A stretch of DNA of 64,000 nt from JAEUNJ01 sp052035955 (GCA_052035955.1 JBPOHD010000097.1:1-64000), one strand, 5' to 3'. Positions 44,120 through 53,425 are shown, numbered from the stretch's first letter. A program made the numbers and translations. Notes: generated by a model not told the origin, from the letters alone.

Positions 44120-45484
44120 ATGCAAAACCATATCGCTCAGAACACCCAGCTCATCCTCACCCCGCGTCGCGCCGCGCTGCTTGCCGGCTTCGACAATCAG
44201 CTCGACATCCTTGTCCGCCTTCAGGCGCCGGACGCGCCTGTTGAAGCGAAAAAGGAACGGCCTCTCTACGGGATCGGTCTGGTCATCGACCATTCCGGCT
44301 CGATGGCCGGACGCCCGCTGGAAGAGGCGAAACGCTGCGCGGCCTTCGTGGTCGATCGGATGCGGGCAGACGACCAGATCTCGCTCGTCCAATTCGACAA
44401 TCGTGTCGGCATGCTTTGTCCGACCAAGCCGAAAGCCGATGGTCGCGAACTGATGCAGGCAATTGCCAGCATCCACGAGGGCGGCAATACCAATCTCCAC
44501 GGGGGCTGGCGCGCCGGTGCCGACAGCCTGGTCGATGTGGCCATCGCCGCCGGACTTCGGCGCGTGATCCTGCTTTCGGACGGCTGCGCGAATGAAGGCG
44601 TCACCGACACCGACGCGATTGCAAAGCAGTGCCGTGAACTCGCCACCAAGGGCGTGACGACCAGTACCTACGGTCTGGGCAACAACTTCAACGAAGAGTT
44701 GATGGTGGCGATGGCGAAGGCCGGTCAGGGCAACCATTACTACGGCGATACCGCCGACGACCTCATGGAGCCCTTCCAGGAAGAATTCGATCTTCTTGCA
44801 AACCTTTGCCTGAAGGGGCTCACGCTCACGGCATCAGTGCCGACCGGCGCCAAGGTCGAACTGCTCAATGACTACGCGGGCGACGCCCAGCAAGGCTGGC
44901 GTCTGCCCGACGTAGCCTGGGGCGCGGTAGCCTGGGCGGTCCTGCGGATTCGCCTGCCGAAAGGGATGTTGCCCCCGGAGGGACAAAGCCTGCCCTGCAT
45001 CGAGGTTTCGGTGAAAGGGAGTGACCTCGATGGCAACTCGATTGCCGTCATGCCCGTGGGACTGGCGCTGCCGGCGTTAAATTCTGCGGCCCTCGGTGCA
45101 GTCGCCGAGGACGAACTGGTAGTCCGTCGCCTGGCCGAACTGGAGGCCGCCGGCGTGCTGACGCGGACTCGCGAGGCCGCCCGAAACAACGACTGGAATC
45201 GCGTCGACCGCCTTCTGGCGGAAGCCGAACAGCGGTTTGCCGGAAACGATTGGGTTGCGTCGGTCGTCGAGGCAATTCGGACGGTGGCGAAGAGCCGGTC
45301 GCGCGAACGCTTCATGAAGGAGGCGCTGTACTCGGCGTCGTCGTTCTCGCAACGCCTTGCCGAGAAGGACGAGGGCATCGAGCTGATGGAGTCCAGCAAG
45401 GCGATGTATTTGCGTCGGAAGAGGAGCCGCGGCAAGGCCGAGTTTCCGCCAGCCGACGACACTCCGGCCGGAGGCACGCAATGA
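44120..45484 (+). CDS. von Willebrand factor A domain protein (island paralog)
   Basis: The 454-aa protein has a vWA domain with MIDAS DHSGSM (Asp57), VQFDNRVGML, GGNTNLHGGWRAG and VILLSDGCANEGVT, then a C-terminal helical region and a Lys/Arg tail. It closely resembles the chromosomal vWA protein at 13399-14751. vWA proteins bind metal and mediate complex assembly. Its stop overlaps the next gene's ATG. Confidence 0.88.
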   Translation: MQNHIAQNTQLILTPRRAALLAGFDNQLDILVRLQAPDAPVEAKKERPLYGIGLVIDHSGSMAGRPLEEAKRCAAFVVDRMRADDQISLVQFDNRVGMLCPTKPKADGRELMQAIASIHEGGNTNLHGGWRAGADSLVDVAIAAGLRRVILLSDGCANEGVTDTDAIAKQCRELATKGVTTSTYGLGNNFNEELMVAMAKAGQGNHYYGDTADDLMEPFQEEFDLLANLCLKGLTLTASVPTGAKVELLNDYAGDAQQGWRLPDVAWGAVAWAVLRIRLPKGMLPPEGQSLPCIEVSVKGSDLDGNSIAVMPVGLALPALNSAALGAVAEDELVVRRLAELEAAGVLTRTREAARNNDWNRVDRLLAEAEQRFAGNDWVASVVEAIRTVAKSRSRERFMKEALYSASSFSQRLAEKDEGIELMESSKAMYLRRKRSRGKAEFPPADDTPAGGTQ

Positions 45485-45909
45485 AGGACCCGGCTGGAAT
45501 TCGCCCCTTCGTTGGACGCCTGACGAGCACGGCGTTTCACGTGCGTGACCCGGAAGACTTCGAGGCCGACACGCGTGTCCTCGCCATACGCGGCGCCCTG
45601 GATCTGATGGTTGGGCAATTGCCTGAGGACGACGCCCCTTGCTATTGCCTGGCGCGCGACTCGGCGCCGCGCGAGCCGTTCTGCCTCAAGCGCCGCCCGG
45701 GTGAGGTGGTCATCAGTGAAGGCGGTCACTGGGACCCGGAATTTCTCGACCGGGACGGATGGCTGACCGCGTTGCAGACACACGTTCGTGAAGACGACGC
45801 CATTGTGATCACTGAACACGCCAACCCCGACGCGCCGTCGTCAGAGTTGATGTGGATCATCACCAGCGATCGTGTCCGTTGCGCGGAACGCGCACTCGTT
45901 TGCCAATAG
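45481..45909 (+). CDS. Unknown protein, 142 aa
   Basis: Begins MKDPAGIRPFVGRLTSTAFH, overlaps the vWA stop (ATGA), and contains an acidic, beta-rich sequence (EVVISEGGHWDPEFLDRDGW, DDAIVITEHANPDAPSSELMW). No domain recognised. Its coupling to the vWA gene suggests a partner of that protein. Confidence 0.65.
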   Translation: MKDPAGIRPFVGRLTSTAFHVRDPEDFEADTRVLAIRGALDLMVGQLPEDDAPCYCLARDSAPREPFCLKRRPGEVVISEGGHWDPEFLDRDGWLTALQTHVREDDAIVITEHANPDAPSSELMWIITSDRVRCAERALVCQ

Positions 45910-45936
45910 AACCAAGCCACCAGGCATTCCGCACAC

Positions 45937-46452
45937 ATGACAACCTTGATTACCAGCCATTTTGTTCAGGCGATTCGCACCGAGTTCCGGCTCGACTGGC
46001 GCGGAATTCACGGGGTTGGCCATTGGGCTCGCGTACGCGCCAATGGATTGACGATTGCCGCTGCGAACGGGGCCAACAAGCGGGTCGTCGAGTACTTCGC
46101 GTTTCTTCACGACACGTGTCGGCAGACCGACGGTCGTGATCATGGGCACGGGCAGCGCGCCGCGTCATTCGCCTGGTCCATTCGCAAGAGTTTGATCAAG
46201 TTGCGCGACGACGAGTTTGATCTACTAATCGCCGCTGTCGAGGGGCATACACATGGAAAGGTGCACGAGAATCTGACCATCAGCACCTGCTGGGATGCCG
46301 ACCGTCTGGACCTGACTCGGATTGGCATCACGCCTGATCCGGGGAGGCTCTGTACGGCGGTCGGTCGAGAGCTTGTGTACCTTCGAGGGCGCAGCCCGCA
46401 TATGATGCCAGCACTCGCAATCGAACCAATGCCACAATTCACAGGGACTTGA
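45937..46452 (+). CDS. HD-domain phosphohydrolase-like protein
   Basis: The 171-aa protein has an HD-type metal site: His29 (GVGHWARV), the HD doublet at 58-59 (FLHDTCRQTDGRDHGHG), His104 (EGHTHGK) and Asp120 (CWDADRLDL). Such domains hydrolyse nucleotides or cyclic nucleotides. It may act on the ligand of the CARF regulator, as inference. Its stop is 2 bp before the next ATG. Confidence 0.75.
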   Translation: MTTLITSHFVQAIRTEFRLDWRGIHGVGHWARVRANGLTIAAANGANKRVVEYFAFLHDTCRQTDGRDHGHGQRAASFAWSIRKSLIKLRDDEFDLLIAAVEGHTHGKVHENLTISTCWDADRLDLTRIGITPDPGRLCTAVGRELVYLRGRSPHMMPALAIEPMPQFTGT

Positions 46453-46454
46453 CG

Positions 46455-47711
46455 ATGAAATTCATTCACGCCGCCGACATCCATCTCGACAGTCCGCTCA
46501 CTGGACTATCCGCATACGGCGATGCGCCAGTCGATCTACTGCGGACCGCGACTCGTGACGCATTTGCGAACCTGGTCTCCGAAGCCATCGACGAGTCAGT
46601 GGACTTCGTCGTTATCGCGGGAGACCTCTACGACGGCAACTGGAAGGACTACAACACCGGGATCTTCTTCTCGCGTGAAATGGGGCGTCTGAACGCTGCG
46701 GGTATCCCGGTCTATCTCATCTACGGAAACCATGATGCCGAGAGCGACACAACCAAGAAGCTCTCGTTGCCGACAAACGTGCATGCATTCGGCGCCAGCA
46801 AGCCGCAGACCTTTCGGATACCCCAATTGAAGGTCGCGCTTCATGGCCAAAGCTTCAAGCACGCCGCGACGACCCACAACCTCGCCAGCGGCTACCCCGC
46901 CCCGGAACTGGGCTGGCTCAACATCGGGGTTCTTCATACGGCGCTTGAGGGATACGCAGAACATTCAAGCTACGCGCCGTGTTCGATCGCCGAGCTTTCG
47001 GCGAAGGGCTACCAATACTGGGCGCTTGGGCATGTCCACGAGTTTTCGGAACTTGCCAATGATCCCTGGATCGTCTTTCCCGGGAACCTTCAGGGGCGGC
47101 ACATTCGTGAGACCGGCCCGCGTGGTGCGGTCATGGTGGCCGCGGATGAAGACCGCATTCTGTCGGTCGAACGGATTTTCACCGACGTGTTGCGCTGGCA
47201 TCGGCTCAACGTTGACGTTTCATCGGCCGGGGATCTTGTCGAAACGGTGCGCCTTGTCGGGCAGTCGCTTGAGAGGCTAATTGACGAAACTCCGACTGCC
47301 AAACCACTGGCTGTCCGGGTCATCCTGTCCGGGCAAAGTGCCGCGCACGGAGATCTCTTTGGCGACGAGGCGCGGCTCCGAGCAGAGCTTCTGGGCTTGT
47401 CGGCATCACTTGCAGGCGACCGAATCTGGATCGAGAAGGTCCGCCTGGAGACATCGCCAGCCATGGACGCTGAAATGATCCGGGCGCGCGCCGACGCAAT
47501 CGCAGACCTCCAAGTGCTTCTCGATGCTGCTCCTATGGATCCCGTGCTTCTGGCATCTCTCTCCGAAGATCTTCGCACCCTCGTTGACCGTGCGCCACAC
47601 GAGCTTTTCGATCTGTTGCCAGAACTCAGGGCCATTCGCAGCGGCGAATTCGGCCCCATGATTGCCTCAATCATTCCGGGCCTTGTTGCCCACCTCGTCA
47701 AAGCGAGCTGA
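46455..47711 (+). CDS. SbcD/YhaO-like metallophosphoesterase nuclease
   Basis: The 418-aa protein has the Mre11/SbcD catalytic motifs: HAADIHLDSPL (Asp8, His10), VIAGDLYDGNW, YGNHDAES, HGQSF and WALGHVHEF. The partner ATPase gene follows 6 bp downstream, as in SbcCD or YhaO-YhaN. Predicted to cut DNA ends or hairpins under ATPase control. ATG 46455 is preferred over an upstream TTG. Confidence 0.88.
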   Translation: MKFIHAADIHLDSPLTGLSAYGDAPVDLLRTATRDAFANLVSEAIDESVDFVVIAGDLYDGNWKDYNTGIFFSREMGRLNAAGIPVYLIYGNHDAESDTTKKLSLPTNVHAFGASKPQTFRIPQLKVALHGQSFKHAATTHNLASGYPAPELGWLNIGVLHTALEGYAEHSSYAPCSIAELSAKGYQYWALGHVHEFSELANDPWIVFPGNLQGRHIRETGPRGAVMVAADEDRILSVERIFTDVLRWHRLNVDVSSAGDLVETVRLVGQSLERLIDETPTAKPLAVRVILSGQSAAHGDLFGDEARLRAELLGLSASLAGDRIWIEKVRLETSPAMDAEMIRARADAIADLQVLLDAAPMDPVLLASLSEDLRTLVDRAPHELFDLLPELRAIRSGEFGPMIASIIPGLVAHLVKAS

Positions 47712-47717
47712 CCGACC

Positions 47718-50700
47718 ATGCGTATCGACCATCTTGATCTCACCCGCTACGGGAAATTCACCGCACTCCCGATCGCGATGCCACAGGCGAAGCATGACTT
47801 TCACCTGATCGTCGGACCGAATGAAGCTGGCAAGTCAACGATCCGCGATGCAATTCTCGACCTCCTGTTCGGGATTGAAACGCGGTCGTCTTACGATTTT
47901 CTGCACCCCAAAGCCGAGATGTGCCTCGGCGCGAAGATCTCGCATGCAGGGTCAGCTCTCGAATTCCAGCGCCTGAAAAGGACAAAGTCGTCCTTGACCG
48001 ACCCCAAGGGCGCAGCCCTCGCTGACAACGCGCTTGCCGCTTTCCTTGGAACCGCTGATCGCGCCTTTTTCGACCAGATGTTTGGGCTGGATCATGACCG
48101 ATTGGTGACTGGCGGAAACGAGATTCTCAAGGCGTCCAATGACATCGGTCGAATTCTCTTCCAGTCGGCAGCCGGTATCGGAAGTCTCGGCACGGTGCGC
48201 GACACCCTGGAAGAGGAGGCCGACAAGCTTTGGGCGCCCCGAAAATCCGGCGGCCGTGCATATTACATGGCGGCCGAGGATTTTGCTGCGGCTGAAGGCG
48301 CATTGAAGCGCGCAACTGTCAGGACCAAGGATTGGACCGGGGCGCGTGACAAGGTCCAGGCAGTCGAGCAATCGCTCGGCGAGGTCAAGGCGAAGTTCGA
48401 AGCGTTGGAAAGTGAGCGGGTACGCCTTGAACGAGTTCGTCGCGTGGCGCCGTCGCTGCGCGCCTATTCTGACAACTCCCAGAAATTGGCAGCCATGGGC
48501 GAAGTCATCGTCCTTCCCGAAAATGCGGCAAAACTGCTTGGCGACACGGAGTCCGATATTGCCGTGGCCAAAGCGCAGCAAGAAATCTCGCTCAAGCTGT
48601 CCGACGAGGCACGGGCAAAGCGAAACGCCATCTCGTTCAACGTCGATGTCATTCGAAATTCCGGCGCAATCGAGTCTCTCGCCGAACGGCGGCAGCAAAC
48701 GAATTTTCACGAGCGCGATATCGGCAAACGCGAGCTGGAAATAGATGGTCTCTGGAAAGGCGTAGAGGCTGCCGTTCGACAACTCGGGTGGGCGCCCACG
48801 AACGAACATGAGCTTGAGGCGAAACTGCCTCCCTTGCCCGCCCGGCGCACCATCGCTGGTCTGATAAAGCAGCACGGTAGCTTGGAGCGAGCCCTGACGG
48901 CGGCTAGCGAGGCCGAGAGTGCCAAGCGACGCGAGATCGCAGACAACGAAAGTGAGCTCAAACGTCATTCGATCGTCGCGGTATCCCCCGAACTGCGGGC
49001 ATCACTCGATGCCGCAGTGAGACTCGGCGACCACCTGACTGCGACCACGCGGGAGCGGAACAAGCTGGTCAAGGCGCAACGCGAGTTCCGCGCCGCCGAA
49101 GCCGGCCTGGGCGAATGGCGGCTTGATTTGGCATCACTGCGACGGCTCGTGCTCCCCGCGGCTGACGTTGCTCGAAAGCTGAGATCAGACCATGCGCAGT
49201 TGCAATTGGAACACGGCAAGTGGGATGCAAAGCGTGAGGACCTTGTTGGTCAGATTGCGACGCTGGGAATGGAGATAGACCAGTACAAGGCTTCCCAGCA
49301 GGCCGTCACGGCAGAGGACCTGGCAACCGCCCGGCAGTCGCGAGATGGCTTGTGGACGACGATCAAGAACGGGGCGCGCTCACTAGCCGATGGGGCTAAC
49401 GACTACGAGGCCCGTGTTCGCGAAACCGACGGGCTCTCGGACAAGCGCCATGACAAGGCGCAGGAAGCGGCCGAGCTTCAATCCCGGATCGACAATCTCG
49501 CCCGCCTGCAATTGAGTCTTGAAGACGCGGCGCAACGCCTCGCAAAGCTCCAGTCGCAAATCGCCAGCATCGAAGCCGACTGGCAATTGCGGGCGACAGC
49601 ACTCGGATTTCCGAGCATGCCCCTCTTGGCTTTTGAGCAGTGGCAAACGGCCTTGCCGAAACTCGTTGCGGCCGCCGATGCAGTCGAACTTGCCGAAGCT
49701 GACGCTGCGCAGCTACAAGAGTCGTTTGGCGCGGCGAAGGCGAGGCTTCGTCTTGCGCTCGGCGCAGCCGCAGGACCGCTTGCACCAGATGCCGAGATCG
49801 ACATTCTGGTTGCCACCGCGAATGCTTTCGTTGAAGCCGCCTCCGGTGCGACAGCGCGGAGGGAGGAGCTGAGTCGGCAGATCGGCAACGCCAGGACCGC
49901 GCTCACTGATCTTGCGCAAAATGCCGTCAAGGCAAGTTCCGAACTCGGCAAGTGGGTCGAATCTTGGGCGTTGACAACGACCCAGGCGGGGCTTGCTAAT
50001 GTGGAGATTGCGGCTGCCGAAGGGGCGCTTGCCCTGTTTGACGACATCGATGACAAGCTGAAGTCCATCCGCGAGATTCGAAAGGCGCGGATCGAAATGA
50101 TGCGTCGGGACCTCGAGGATTTGGCTAGACAAGCCCACGCCCTCGTTGAATCCCTCGCGCCTGAACTGAACGGACGCAACCCGGCAGACATCTCCGTCGA
50201 ACTCTCGGCGCGCCTCACCAAGGCGCGCGAGGAAAAGACCGAATCCGATCGCCTCGACGCGGAGGTGAAGCGATTCGAAAGTCAGATTGCCGACACGCAA
50301 CAAAAGGTCGAAATAGCGCTTGCCCGGATCGCACCGCTGAATAAGTTGGCTGACACCGGAGATACCGACGCGCTGCGGGTACTGGTCGCCCGCTCCGACG
50401 AATTCAGGGATCTGAAGAGCGCGGCCGATGAGGGCAGGTTTGCCGCCGAAGCGAACGGTGACGGCCTGGCGATGACACAGTTGGCGGAAGAGGCCATCGG
50501 TGTCGACATCGCCCAAATCCCGGTACGCCTCGGCGAGATCAGTCGCGATCTGGCCGAAGCCCGCGACATCCAGGCGGAACTCTCCGCGAATCTGGCTACC
50601 GCAACCGCCGAACTGGGAAGGATTTCCGGAAGCGACGATGCTGCACGTGCGGAATCGGCGCGCCAGGACGCACTTTCGCGAATGGGTGACGCCGCCGAGC

Positions 50701-51173
50701 GCTTCATCAAGGTGCACATCGCCGGCAAGCTTCTTCGCTGGGCCATCGACCGATTCCGTGAGACCAAGCAAGGTCCCATGCTCACCCGTGCCAGCGAGAT
50801 TTTCTCGGGTTTGACGCTTGGATCGTTTTCGAAGCTCGTCGTGGATTTCGAATCTGACCCGCCGCGGCTTGACGGTCTTCGTCCCAGCGGACGGACGGTG
50901 GGTATCACCGGCATGAGTGATGGCACGCGTGACCAGCTCTATCTAGCCCTACGCCTGGCCGCGCTCGAAATGCACATGGGTCAGGGGCACGCGCTGCCCT
51001 TCATCGCCGACGATTTGTTCATCAACTACGACGATGAGCGGTCACGTGCCGGGCTGGAGGCGCTGGCGAGGCTTTCGGAGGTGACGCAGGTGATTTTTCT
51101 GAGTCACCACAGGCACCTTCTGCCGGCCGTGAAGGCAACATTCGGAAACGCCGCGAATATCATCGAACTGTAG
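47718..51173 (+). CDS. SbcC/YhaN-like SMC-type ATPase
   Basis: The 1151-aa protein has an N-terminal Walker A VGPNEAGKST (33-41), a long coiled-coil middle and a C-terminal ABC half: SDGTRDQLYLALRLAALEMH (signature) and ALPFIADDLFINYDDE (Walker B), then FLSHHRHLL. No CxxC zinc hook is visible, unlike Rad50/SbcC, so the YhaN branch fits better. Partner of the preceding nuclease. The 267-bp gap that follows contains a CCCGCG/CGCGGG hairpin and no gene. Confidence 0.88.
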   Translation: MRIDHLDLTRYGKFTALPIAMPQAKHDFHLIVGPNEAGKSTIRDAILDLLFGIETRSSYDFLHPKAEMCLGAKISHAGSALEFQRLKRTKSSLTDPKGAALADNALAAFLGTADRAFFDQMFGLDHDRLVTGGNEILKASNDIGRILFQSAAGIGSLGTVRDTLEEEADKLWAPRKSGGRAYYMAAEDFAAAEGALKRATVRTKDWTGARDKVQAVEQSLGEVKAKFEALESERVRLERVRRVAPSLRAYSDNSQKLAAMGEVIVLPENAAKLLGDTESDIAVAKAQQEISLKLSDEARAKRNAISFNVDVIRNSGAIESLAERRQQTNFHERDIGKRELEIDGLWKGVEAAVRQLGWAPTNEHELEAKLPPLPARRTIAGLIKQHGSLERALTAASEAESAKRREIADNESELKRHSIVAVSPELRASLDAAVRLGDHLTATTRERNKLVKAQREFRAAEAGLGEWRLDLASLRRLVLPAADVARKLRSDHAQLQLEHGKWDAKREDLVGQIATLGMEIDQYKASQQAVTAEDLATARQSRDGLWTTIKNGARSLADGANDYEARVRETDGLSDKRHDKAQEAAELQSRIDNLARLQLSLEDAAQRLAKLQSQIASIEADWQLRATALGFPSMPLLAFEQWQTALPKLVAAADAVELAEADAAQLQESFGAAKARLRLALGAAAGPLAPDAEIDILVATANAFVEAASGATARREELSRQIGNARTALTDLAQNAVKASSELGKWVESWALTTTQAGLANVEIAAAEGALALFDDIDDKLKSIREIRKARIEMMRRDLEDLARQAHALVESLAPELNGRNPADISVELSARLTKAREEKTESDRLDAEVKRFESQIADTQQKVEIALARIAPLNKLADTGDTDALRVLVARSDEFRDLKSAADEGRFAAEANGDGLAMTQLAEEAIGVDIAQIPVRLGEISRDLAEARDIQAELSANLATATAELGRISGSDDAARAESARQDALSRMGDAAERFIKVHIAGKLLRWAIDRFRETKQGPMLTRASEIFSGLTLGSFSKLVVDFESDPPRLDGLRPSGRTVGITGMSDGTRDQLYLALRLAALEMHMGQGHALPFIADDLFINYDDERSRAGLEALARLSEVTQVIFLSHHRHLLPAVKATFGNAANIIEL

Positions 51174-51440
51174 TCGCATGGGTATCAAAGACCCTCGGAA
51201 TGCGCCTTCGCACAAACCTCAACAGGTACCATGCCAAACACACCGCATTCAATTGTGCCAAAGAGCCTATACACGCCACTGAAACCCGCGCTGAGCGCGG
51301 GCATCGCACATAACGCAGAGTCGTGGTATGACAATTAAGCACTGGAGTACAGAATCCCCCGTGATCAACATGATAGATATTCCGCGGCGCGCGGAAGCTT
51401 TTGCTCACTGAAATCCTTCTTACTTTTCGCGGAACAGCTC

Positions 51441-52580
51441 ATGACTGACATCACCTCCTACGAAAAACTTGAAGCCCTCGGGCGCATTCGACTGTCGCGC
51501 AGCTTCTTCATGCGGGACTTCCTCCATAGTGAGATCGCCAACTGGTACGGCTTGAAAAACGTGCCGGACGTTTCTGACCAGGCGGTTAAGGTCGGCCGCT
51601 GCTTGTGCGAGCAGTTACTTGAACCGATCCAAGAAACGTTTGGGCGAATTCATATTCGCTCTGGCTACCGATCACCAGAACTGAATCGGTTTGGCAACGA
51701 AAACAAGCTGAATTGCGCGAGCAACGAGGCAAACTACGCTCATCACATATGGGACTATCAGGACGCAGACGGCATGCGCGGAGCAACGGCTTGCATTGTC
51801 GTTCCTTGGCTTGTCGATCACCTCGAACGAGGTGGTTCATGGACTGACATGGCATGGTGGATTCACGATCATCTGCCTTACAGTAGTCTCTATTTCTTTC
51901 CGAAGCTCGCTGCCTTCAACATCAATTGGCACGAAGCCCCTATCCGTCGGATCGACAGTTATGCGCCCCCGAAGGGTTGTCTGACCCGTCCCGGAATGGC
52001 GAACCATGCCGGGACACACGCCGACCAATACCAAGGCTTTCCGCGATTCCGTAGGCCGGTTGTTTTCAGCAGTCGCGCTGAGACCACCCCCACGGCAAGC
52101 CCCCCACTGTCGCCTCAGGTACGATCAGAACAATTACACGGGGAGAAGTCTGCCAGACAGGAGCTCAAGAGCGCACCGCCAAGTGTTACCGCCCCCGCCG
52201 CGTCCTTAGCGCCAACAGTGCCCAAGGTCGACGTCGTCGTTCTCAAATCCCAAATGGGTGGCGGAATCAACTATCGCGCCATCCACACCAAGAACTCATG
52301 GCGAAAGGTAGGCACCCATAAGTCGCTTGAGGCGGCAGTCAACGGCCGAGATGGAGCTGCGGGACTGTTCGCACGGAAAGTTCGAATCGACTACCAAAAG
52401 CATGGCGATCCGCTCTACGTTTTGGTCTGGGAAGATGGAGCATCGAGTGGATACGTCGTAAAGCCTGCACCTGGCACCGAGTCCGGAATTCAAATCGCTT
52501 CGGTTCCGATTGCGGAGCTGAGGCGCTTTGAGGACACCGCATGTGCCAGCGGGCGCGAACTGGAAACGTACTTTAAATAG
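51441..52580 (+). CDS. Peptidase M15-like protein with C-terminal extension
   Basis: The 379-aa protein has an M15-type region: HIRSGYRSPELNRFGNEN, then NYAHHIWDYQDADGMRGATA, in the place of the zinc-binding H-x-G-x-A-x-D motif. The metal set is not clearly complete, so activity is uncertain. A Pro/Ser-rich linker leads to a C-terminal domain (GINYRAIHTKNSWRKVGTHK). No signal peptide is evident. Island-edge cargo; function unknown. Confidence 0.65.
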   Translation: MTDITSYEKLEALGRIRLSRSFFMRDFLHSEIANWYGLKNVPDVSDQAVKVGRCLCEQLLEPIQETFGRIHIRSGYRSPELNRFGNENKLNCASNEANYAHHIWDYQDADGMRGATACIVVPWLVDHLERGGSWTDMAWWIHDHLPYSSLYFFPKLAAFNINWHEAPIRRIDSYAPPKGCLTRPGMANHAGTHADQYQGFPRFRRPVVFSSRAETTPTASPPLSPQVRSEQLHGEKSARQELKSAPPSVTAPAASLAPTVPKVDVVVLKSQMGGGINYRAIHTKNSWRKVGTHKSLEAAVNGRDGAAGLFARKVRIDYQKHGDPLYVLVWEDGASSGYVVKPAPGTESGIQIASVPIAELRRFEDTACASGRELETYFK

Positions 52581-53270
52581 GGAGTCTGATGGCTGCGCTC
52601 TGGCATATCGATTCCCGGTTGTGCTTTTCGAATTGGCCGTCGGGAGCGATCTGGCTAACGAGGCTTGCCCTGAGGATCATTAATCCGGAAGAATCTGCCT
52701 CAACCCATGGTGCGCGAGATCCCGGCACTGGGGCGCGGCAAAATCGGCTCATTTCCCAGACCGTGATTGCCACGAACCGAACGTGATTCACACTTCGGTC
52801 GAGCAGGTTCGCGAGTGACTTGCCGTCCGAAACGACGCCGAGTGCATCCGCAAGCGCGTTCCCCTGGCCTGGAAATACAATATTTGTCGCTTGGATTTCT
52901 TTAGGTCAGTTTCAACTCAATAGAGATTACAGGTGTTAGGGGCATCCATACGATTACGGACATTGAACGTCCGCAATGGAGCATCTGCCACTTCCGTTTT
53001 CGGGCACGTAGCGGTCGCTCGGTTGAGGCGGGGCCAACGGCAACTCAGGCCGAGTGCCATACGGCAGGTATCGAAGATGAATGGTCCCTTGAATGTCCTC
53101 ACCTGAAGAAGTGCGGTCGACCGTTTCTGGCCGTTAAGGTTGCTGCTGCTGCGCTTAAGTTCCACCAGGTTGCGAGCGAAACAGCGCTTCTGGATCTTGA
53201 CGACATCGAAGGCTTCGACAACTTCGTCGAATACAAGGAAGGCGAATTCTTGTTTGTTGCTGGCCGACGC

Positions 53271-53287
53271 TGTGCCGCCTGTGTGCC
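53271..53287 (+). repeat. Sub-terminal repeat, right copy
   Basis: TGTGCCGCCTGTGTGCC, 15 of 17 bases identical to 23187-23203, 46 bp inside the right att repeat. Confidence 0.45.
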
Positions 53288-53294
53288 AAATGAA

Positions 53295-53328
53295 AAGCCC
53301 CTGAAGGCGCGAAAACCTGCAGGGGCTT
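53295..53328 (-). terminator. Terminator of tRNA-Met (island-derived)
   Basis: Stem AAGCCCCTG/CAGGGGCTT; read on the minus strand it ends in TTTT. It lies 8 bp beyond the tRNA CCA end and so replaces the original terminator displaced to 22993-23014. Confidence 0.75.
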
Positions 53329-53333
53329 GATAT

Positions 53334-53381
53334 TGCTGGTGGTGATGGGGGGACTTGAACCCTCGACCTACGGATTATGAA
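53334..53381 (-). repeat. att direct repeat, right copy
   Basis: Exact 48-bp match to 23021-23068; here it is the 3' part of the intact tRNA-Met including anticodon loop, T arm, acceptor and CCA. Confidence 0.93.
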
Positions 53382-53413
53382 TCCGTCGCTCTAACCGGCT
53401 GAGCTACATCACC
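53337..53413 (-). tRNA. tRNA-Met (CAT anticodon), island integration target
   Basis: On the minus strand the 77-nt cloverleaf starts GGTGATGTAGCTCAGCCGG and ends with encoded CCA. Acceptor arms GGTGATG and CATCACC pair, the T arm contains GGTTCAA, and the anticodon is CAT in the loop TTCATAA. This fits elongator tRNA-Met, though a CAT-anticodon tRNA-Ile cannot be excluded by eye. Transcribed toward the island, with its own sigma-70 promoter and a terminator. Confidence 0.93.
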
Positions 53414-53425
53414 GAAAGGGGCGGG

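Larger units (their letters stand above)
52905..53330 (+). pseudogene. Start-less coding-like frame at right island end
   Basis: A 141-codon frame without ATG, GTG or TTG in a position to serve as start, but with coding-like codon use (e.g. DEWSLECPHLKKCGRPFLAV, DDIEGFDNFVEYKEGEFL). It ends within the tRNA terminator hairpin. Upstream, 52581-52904 holds coding-like fragments on both strands and no clear gene. Most likely the 5'-truncated remains of a gene lost at the island edge. Not recognised. Confidence 0.4.
23069..53333. mobile_element. 30-kb genomic island in tRNA-Met
   Basis: The interval between the two 48-bp repeats has visibly lower GC than the flanks and carries only defence-like genes: Zorya, type I RM, a methyltransferase/ATPase fusion, a CARF regulator and its divergent operon. 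The tRNA is intact at the right end. No integrase, transposase or conjugation gene is recognisable inside, so the island is either decayed or moved by a helper in trans. The gap 23069-23320 holds no gene I can support. Confidence 0.9.

Noticed and set aside
23069..53333. CRISPR array or cas genes to accompany the CARF regulator
   Set aside because: No regularly spaced direct repeats and no cas-like proteins are seen.
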